Program-made: the position numbers and the translations under genes
NCBI RefSeq assembly: GCF_019455385.1
Contig: NZ_JACOFR010000034.1
Span: 27,501 to 70,397 of the forward strand
Direction: 5' to 3'
Length of the DNA stretch: 42,897 nt
Origin: Bradyrhizobium sp. BR 10289
GTDB lineage: Bacteria; Pseudomonadota; Alphaproteobacteria; Rhizobiales; Xanthobacteraceae
Notes under the pieces: model-generated
The model's input: only the letters and a program-made list of their open reading frames with translations
Database searches by the model: none
What the model was told of the DNA's origin: nothing
Part shown: in pieces, positions 39,804 through 42,897 of the stretch
Layout: each line of letters starts with the position of its first letter
Position numbering within the stretch: position 1 is the first letter of the stretch

Positions 39804-40300
39804 GCGCGGCGCTTCTGATTGACATCCTGCTCTGGGGCTCGGTGTTCGGCGTCGGCCTGATCGCCTTCCGCCGCGGCCCGCCGGTGTTCAAGGCCTCGCT
39901 CCGCGAAGGCTCGATGGACTTCATCAACATCGTGCCGCGGATCGCGCTCGGCGTAATCGGCTCCGGCTACATCGCCGCCATCATCCCGCAGGAGGTGATC
40001 ACCGGCTGGCTTGGCCCGGACAGCGGCTGGCTCGGGGTTGCCACCGCCGTGGTCGCCGGCGCGGCCACCCCCGGCGGCCCGGTGATCGGCTTCTCGATCG
40101 GGACCGTGGCGCTGAAGTCGGGCGGCGGAGTGCCCCAGGTGGTTGCCTATGTCGTGGCCTGGGCCCTTTTTGCCTTCCAGCGAGTGATCTTGTGGGAAAT
40201 CCCGTTCATGCCGGCCCGTTTCGTCTGGTTCCGCTGCGCCGTTTCGGTGCCGTTCCCGTTCGTGGCCGCCGCCATCGCGATGGTGATCGGCAAGCCATGA
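39800..40300 (+). CDS. Permease, half protein 2 (PF03773/DUF318-like)
   Basis: 166 residues with about four or five membrane helices. The loop AGAATPGGPVIGFSIGTVAL mirrors the LPGGPFTAYP loop of half 1, so the two genes encode the two repeats of one permease. Its ATG overlaps the stop of half 1 by four bases, which gives coupled translation and matched amounts. It contains VPRIALGVIGSGYIAAIIP and ends AAAIAMVIGKP. It ends about 20 bases before the Zur-type box, so the permease is probably not part of the zinc operon. Confidence 0.82.
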   Translation: MSAALLIDILLWGSVFGVGLIAFRRGPPVFKASLREGSMDFINIVPRIALGVIGSGYIAAIIPQEVITGWLGPDSGWLGVATAVVAGAATPGGPVIGFSIGTVALKSGGGVPQVVAYVVAWALFAFQRVILWEIPFMPARFVWFRCAVSVPFPFVAAAIAMVIGKP

Positions 40301-40321
40301 CCGACCGTGGACAGAGGTAAT

Positions 40322-40334
40322 GTTATAATATAAC
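40322..40334. promoter_or_regulatory. Zur-type operator
   Basis: GTTATAATATAAC is a perfect 13-base palindrome around a central A, with AAT before it and GTC after it. It matches the core of the well-known zinc-uptake-regulator box (ATGTTATAATATAACAT). It lies nine bases before the first gene of the zinc operon, so zinc-loaded Zur would block transcription. Confidence 0.85.
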
Positions 40335-40343
40335 GTCCTTGGC

Positions 40344-40592
40344 ATGGTTCCCGCCGCGTCCCACGCCCATCACCACGATCGCGCCCATGGTCATCCTCCT
40401 GGCCATTCCCACGACCACGGGCATTCGCATGGGCACGACCACTCCCACGCCCATGTCCACGATGCGGCCTCGCCGCATCCGGCCCAGGACGCGCCCTGGT
40501 CGATCCTGCGCATGACCATGGCCGGCCGTCTTGCGGGCGCCCTAGCCGTCTGCGCCGTACTCTGGGGCATCGTTGTCCTGGCGATGAGGTGA
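40344..40592 (+). CDS. His-rich single-pass membrane protein, Zur-controlled
   Basis: 82 residues. The first 45 hold 17 histidines, mostly as HxH pairs (GHSHDHGHSHGHDHSHAHVH). A single hydrophobic segment at residues about 61-80 (GRLAGALAVCAVLWGIVVLA) would anchor it in the inner membrane. The His-rich part is near the N terminus and follows no signal peptide, so its side of the membrane is uncertain. It is the first gene after the Zur-type box and ends two bases before the znuC start codon. It may hold or pass on zinc for the ABC importer. No family name is recognised. Confidence 0.8.
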   Translation: MVPAASHAHHHDRAHGHPPGHSHDHGHSHGHDHSHAHVHDAASPHPAQDAPWSILRMTMAGRLAGALAVCAVLWGIVVLAMR

Positions 40593-40594
40593 GG

Positions 40595-41350
40595 ATGGCG
40601 GCTCTTCATTTCCACAACGTCACGCTCGGCTATGACCGGCATCCGGCCGTGCACCATCTGAGCGGCGAGGTCGCATCAGGCGCGCTGGTCGCGGTGATCG
40701 GCCCCAACGGCGCGGGCAAGTCGACCCTTCTGCGCGGCATCGTCGGCATCCTCAAACCGCTCGACGGCCACATCCACCTCGGCGGGCTGGATGCCCGCGA
40801 CATCGCCTATCTGCCGCAGAGCGCGGAGATCGACCGCAGCTTTCCGATCTCGGTGTTCGATTTCGTCGGCACCGGGCTGTGGCGCGACGCCGGCCTGTTC
40901 GGCGGCATCGGCAAGGCCGCGCGCGACAGGATCCTTCGCGCGATCGCATCCGTCGGGCTCAACGGTTTCGAGAACCGCCCGATCGGCACGCTCTCGGGCG
41001 GGCAGATGCAGCGCGTGCTGTTCGCGCGCGTGCTGCTTCAGGACGCGCGCCTGATCGTGCTCGACGAACCCTTCAACGCCATCGACAGCAAGACCACGAC
41101 TGACCTGCTCGCGCTGGTGAAGCACTGGCACAGCGAGGGCCGCACGGTGCTCGCCGCGCTGCACGACATGGAGATGGTGCGCACCCATTTCACCGAGACG
41201 CTGGTGCTGGCGCGCGGCCCCGTCGCCTGGGGACCGACGGCCGAGGTGCTGACGCCGGAAAACCTGCTGGTTGCGATGCGGATGTGCGAGGCCTTTGACG
41301 ACAGCGCGACGGCCTGCGCGGCCGACGATCCCCGCTCGCGGGCGGCGTGA
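40595..41350 (+). CDS. znuC: Zinc ABC transporter ATP-binding protein ZnuC
   Basis: 251 residues from the ATG at 40595, with GAGG upstream; a GTG at 40589 overlaps the previous stop. It has Walker A GPNGAGKST, the Q-loop in AYLPQSAEIDRSFP, the signature LSGGQMQRVLFARVLL and Walker B RLIVLDEPFNAID. The H-loop is ALHDMEM. It powers import of zinc (family also serves Mn). The operon order here is His-rich protein, znuC, znuB, znuA under a Zur-type box, which supports zinc as the substrate. Confidence 0.94.
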   Translation: MAALHFHNVTLGYDRHPAVHHLSGEVASGALVAVIGPNGAGKSTLLRGIVGILKPLDGHIHLGGLDARDIAYLPQSAEIDRSFPISVFDFVGTGLWRDAGLFGGIGKAARDRILRAIASVGLNGFENRPIGTLSGGQMQRVLFARVLLQDARLIVLDEPFNAIDSKTTTDLLALVKHWHSEGRTVLAALHDMEMVRTHFTETLVLARGPVAWGPTAEVLTPENLLVAMRMCEAFDDSATACAADDPRSRAA

Positions 41351-41356
41351 TCTCAG

Positions 41357-42226
41357 ATGATCTACGACGCTCTGATCGGTCCGTTCACCGAGTTCGAGTT
41401 CATGCGGCGGGCGCTGGCCGCGGTCATCGCGCTGTCGCTGGCGGGCGCGCCGATCGGCGTGTTCCTGATGCTCCGGCGGATGAGCCTCGTCGGCGACGCC
41501 ATGGCGCATGCGATCCTGCCCGGTGCGGCCGTCGGCTTCCTGCTCTCCGGCCTCAATCTGTTCGCCATGACGGCCGGCGGCCTGATCGCCGGCTTTGCCG
41601 TCGCGATCCTCGCCGGCGTGGTCGCGCGATCGACCGGGCTGAAGGAGGATGCCTCGCTCGCGACGTTCTACCTCGCCTCACTCGCGCTCGGCGTCACCAT
41701 CGTCTCGATCAAGGGCACCAATATCGACCTCTTGCATGTGCTGTTCGGCAACATCCTTGCGATGGACGACCAGACCCTGCTGGTGGTCGCCTTCAACGCC
41801 ACGGTGACGCTGCTGGTGCTCGCGGTGATCTATCGCCCGCTGGTGATCGAGAGCGTCGATCCCTTGTTTTTGCGCACCGTCAGCCGCGCCGGCGGCCCCG
41901 CGCATCTCGCCTTTCTCGCGCTCGTCGTGATCAACCTCGTCAACGGCTTCCAGGCGCTCGGCACGCTGCTAGCGGTCGGCCTGATGATCCTCCCCGCAGG
42001 CATCGCGCGGTTCTGGTCGCGCGATCTCACCGCGATGATCTGCATCGCGGTGGTCGCGGCCGCCGTCTCCGGCTATGCCGGCCTCGTGCTGTCGTTCCAG
42101 ACCCGCGTGCCTTCAGGCCCCGCGATCATCCTGGTGGCGACGCTGCTCTACATCGTCTCCGTCCTGTTCGGCCGCGTCGGCGGCATCGTCCGTCAACTGT
42201 TTCCCGGTCGGCATCTGGAGGCGTGA
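41357..42226 (+). CDS. znuB: Zinc ABC transporter permease ZnuB
   Basis: A 289-residue membrane permease with eight or nine helices. Family landmarks are GAPIGVFLMLRRMSLVGDAMAHAILPGAAVGFL, cited by parts (LMLRRMSLVGDAMAHAILPG), TGLKEDASLATFYLASLALGV and, near the end, LGTLLAVGLMILPAGIARFW. It forms the channel for ZnuC and ZnuA. It follows znuC by six bases. Confidence 0.94.
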   Translation: MIYDALIGPFTEFEFMRRALAAVIALSLAGAPIGVFLMLRRMSLVGDAMAHAILPGAAVGFLLSGLNLFAMTAGGLIAGFAVAILAGVVARSTGLKEDASLATFYLASLALGVTIVSIKGTNIDLLHVLFGNILAMDDQTLLVVAFNATVTLLVLAVIYRPLVIESVDPLFLRTVSRAGGPAHLAFLALVVINLVNGFQALGTLLAVGLMILPAGIARFWSRDLTAMICIAVVAAAVSGYAGLVLSFQTRVPSGPAIILVATLLYIVSVLFGRVGGIVRQLFPGRHLEA

Positions 42227-42228
42227 CG

Positions 42229-42897
42229 ATGCGGCGCCTCCTGCTTTGCATGCTCCTGCTGATCGCCTCGCCGTTGCACGCGGCTGAGCGGCTCAATGTG
42301 GTCGCGAGCTTTTCGATCCTCGGCGATTTCGTTCGCAACGTTGGCGGCGACCGCGTCAACGTCACGACGCTGGTCGGCCCCGACAGCGACGTCCATGTCT
42401 ATACGCCGGCGCCAAGCGATGCGAAGCGCATCACGGATGCCAGGCTCGTCATCGTCAACGGGCTCGGCCTCGAAGGCTGGCTGCCGCGCCTCGTGCAGTC
42501 CTCCGGCAGCAAGGCGATGGTCGTCACCGCGAGCGCCGGCATCGCCCCGCACAAGCTCGGCTCGGGCGCCGATCCCCATGCCTGGCAGTCCGTGCCGAAT
42601 GCCAAAATCTACGTGACCGACATCGCCAACGCGCTGGCCGCCGCCGACCCTGATGATGCCGAGGTCTTCCGCACCCAGGCCAAGGCGTATCTGGAAAAGC
42701 TCGAAACGCTGGATCGCGAGGTCCGGGAGGCCGTCGCAAAAATCCCGCCCGACCGGCGTAAGGTGATCTCGACCCACGACGCCTTCGGCTATTTCGCGGC
42801 CGAATACGGTATCCAGTTCATAGCTCCCCTGGGCGTCTCCACGGAAACCGAGCCCAGCGCGCGGGACATTGCCGCCATCATCGGCCAGATCAAGGCC
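42229..42897 (+). CDS. znuA: Zinc ABC transporter binding protein ZnuA (partial)
   Basis: The gene starts at 42229, two bases after the znuB stop, and runs off the right edge; 223 residues are visible. A signal peptide (MRRLLLCMLLLIASPLHA) precedes a cluster A-I binding domain. The metal ligands are H56 in DVHVY, H117 in DPHAW and H183 in STHDAF; the fourth ligand lies beyond the edge. The His-rich loop of many ZnuA proteins is absent here, and the separate His-rich membrane protein at 40344 may substitute for it. It captures Zn2+ in the periplasm. Confidence 0.93.
   Translation, partial: MRRLLLCMLLLIASPLHAAERLNVVASFSILGDFVRNVGGDRVNVTTLVGPDSDVHVYTPAPSDAKRITDARLVIVNGLGLEGWLPRLVQSSGSKAMVVTASAGIAPHKLGSGADPHAWQSVPNAKIYVTDIANALAAADPDDAEVFRTQAKAYLEKLETLDREVREAVAKIPPDRRKVISTHDAFGYFAAEYGIQFIAPLGVSTETEPSARDIAAIIGQIKA

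Noticed and set aside
1..42897. CRISPR arrays, tRNA or rRNA genes, prophage or IS transposases
   Set aside because: No regularly spaced direct repeats, cloverleaf-like sequences or transposase or integrase motifs were seen.

Overview
The window is high-GC, densely coded DNA with the gene content and intergenic repeats typical of a Bradyrhizobium-type alphaproteobacterium (Hyphomicrobiales). The indicators are a phyR-nepR-ecfG general stress locus, tandem DUF3551 proteins, a feruloyl-CoA-synthase-like ligase in a beta-oxidation cluster, Bug/TctC and TRAP binding proteins, and several dispersed palindromic repeat families. The genus is an inference; there is no rRNA or tRNA to confirm it. No IS element, phage gene, tRNA or CRISPR array was seen.

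Layout. (1) 1-5653, minus strand: a catabolic or uptake operon with a FadR-type GntR regulator, an EctD-like Fe(II)/2-oxoglutarate dioxygenase, a SAF-domain NAD(P) dehydrogenase and two tandem TakP-like TRAP binding proteins, the second cut by the window edge. A perfect 20-bp palindrome lies just upstream of the regulator gene. (2) 5809-8120: twin alpha/beta hydrolases and an O6-alkylguanine-DNA alkyltransferase. (3) 8239-20238: an acyl-CoA side-chain degradation cluster. A ligase and a thiolase are on the minus strand; TetR, an HSD10-like SDR, a crotonase, a feruloyl-CoA-synthase-like ligase, three acyl-CoA dehydrogenases and a nitroreductase are on the plus strand. (4) 20312-22121: the general stress response core (sigma EcfG, anti-sigma NepR, response regulator PhyR). 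(5) 22184-28637: small exported proteins, an NTF2-like protein, HtpG, DUF3551 twins, an SGNH hydrolase and a Bug-type binding protein. (6) 29057-33353: a FATP-like acyl-CoA synthetase followed by an overlapping ACP / adenylating ligase / ketoreductase cassette. (7) 33480-38797: a small stress-promoter-linked protein, an RHH-like protein, a DUF3095 cyclase-fold protein, DUF2147, MATE, GNAT and Fe superoxide dismutase. (8) 39162-42897: a permease split into two half genes, then a Zur-type box, a His-rich mini membrane protein and znuCBA (znuA cut by the right edge).

How it fits together. The stress sigma factor encoded at 20.3 kb probably reads two perfect GGAAC-N16/17-CGTT promoters found later in the same window, upstream of sodB (38.1 kb) and of an uncharacterised 69-aa protein (33.4 kb). 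The 8-20 kb cluster contains every activity needed for one CoA-dependent chain-shortening cycle. Its dehydrogenases look like a heteromeric pair, with a base-less subunit and duplicated base-bearing subunits. The zinc operon has its own operator and adds an unusual His-rich protein as first gene. Four separate tandem duplications (TRAP binding proteins, hydrolases, acyl-CoA dehydrogenases, DUF3551) occur within 43 kb. The strongest candidates for undescribed biology are the ACP-ligase-reductase cassette, the His-rich Zur-controlled protein, the stress-linked 69-aa protein and the EctD-like TRAP operon.
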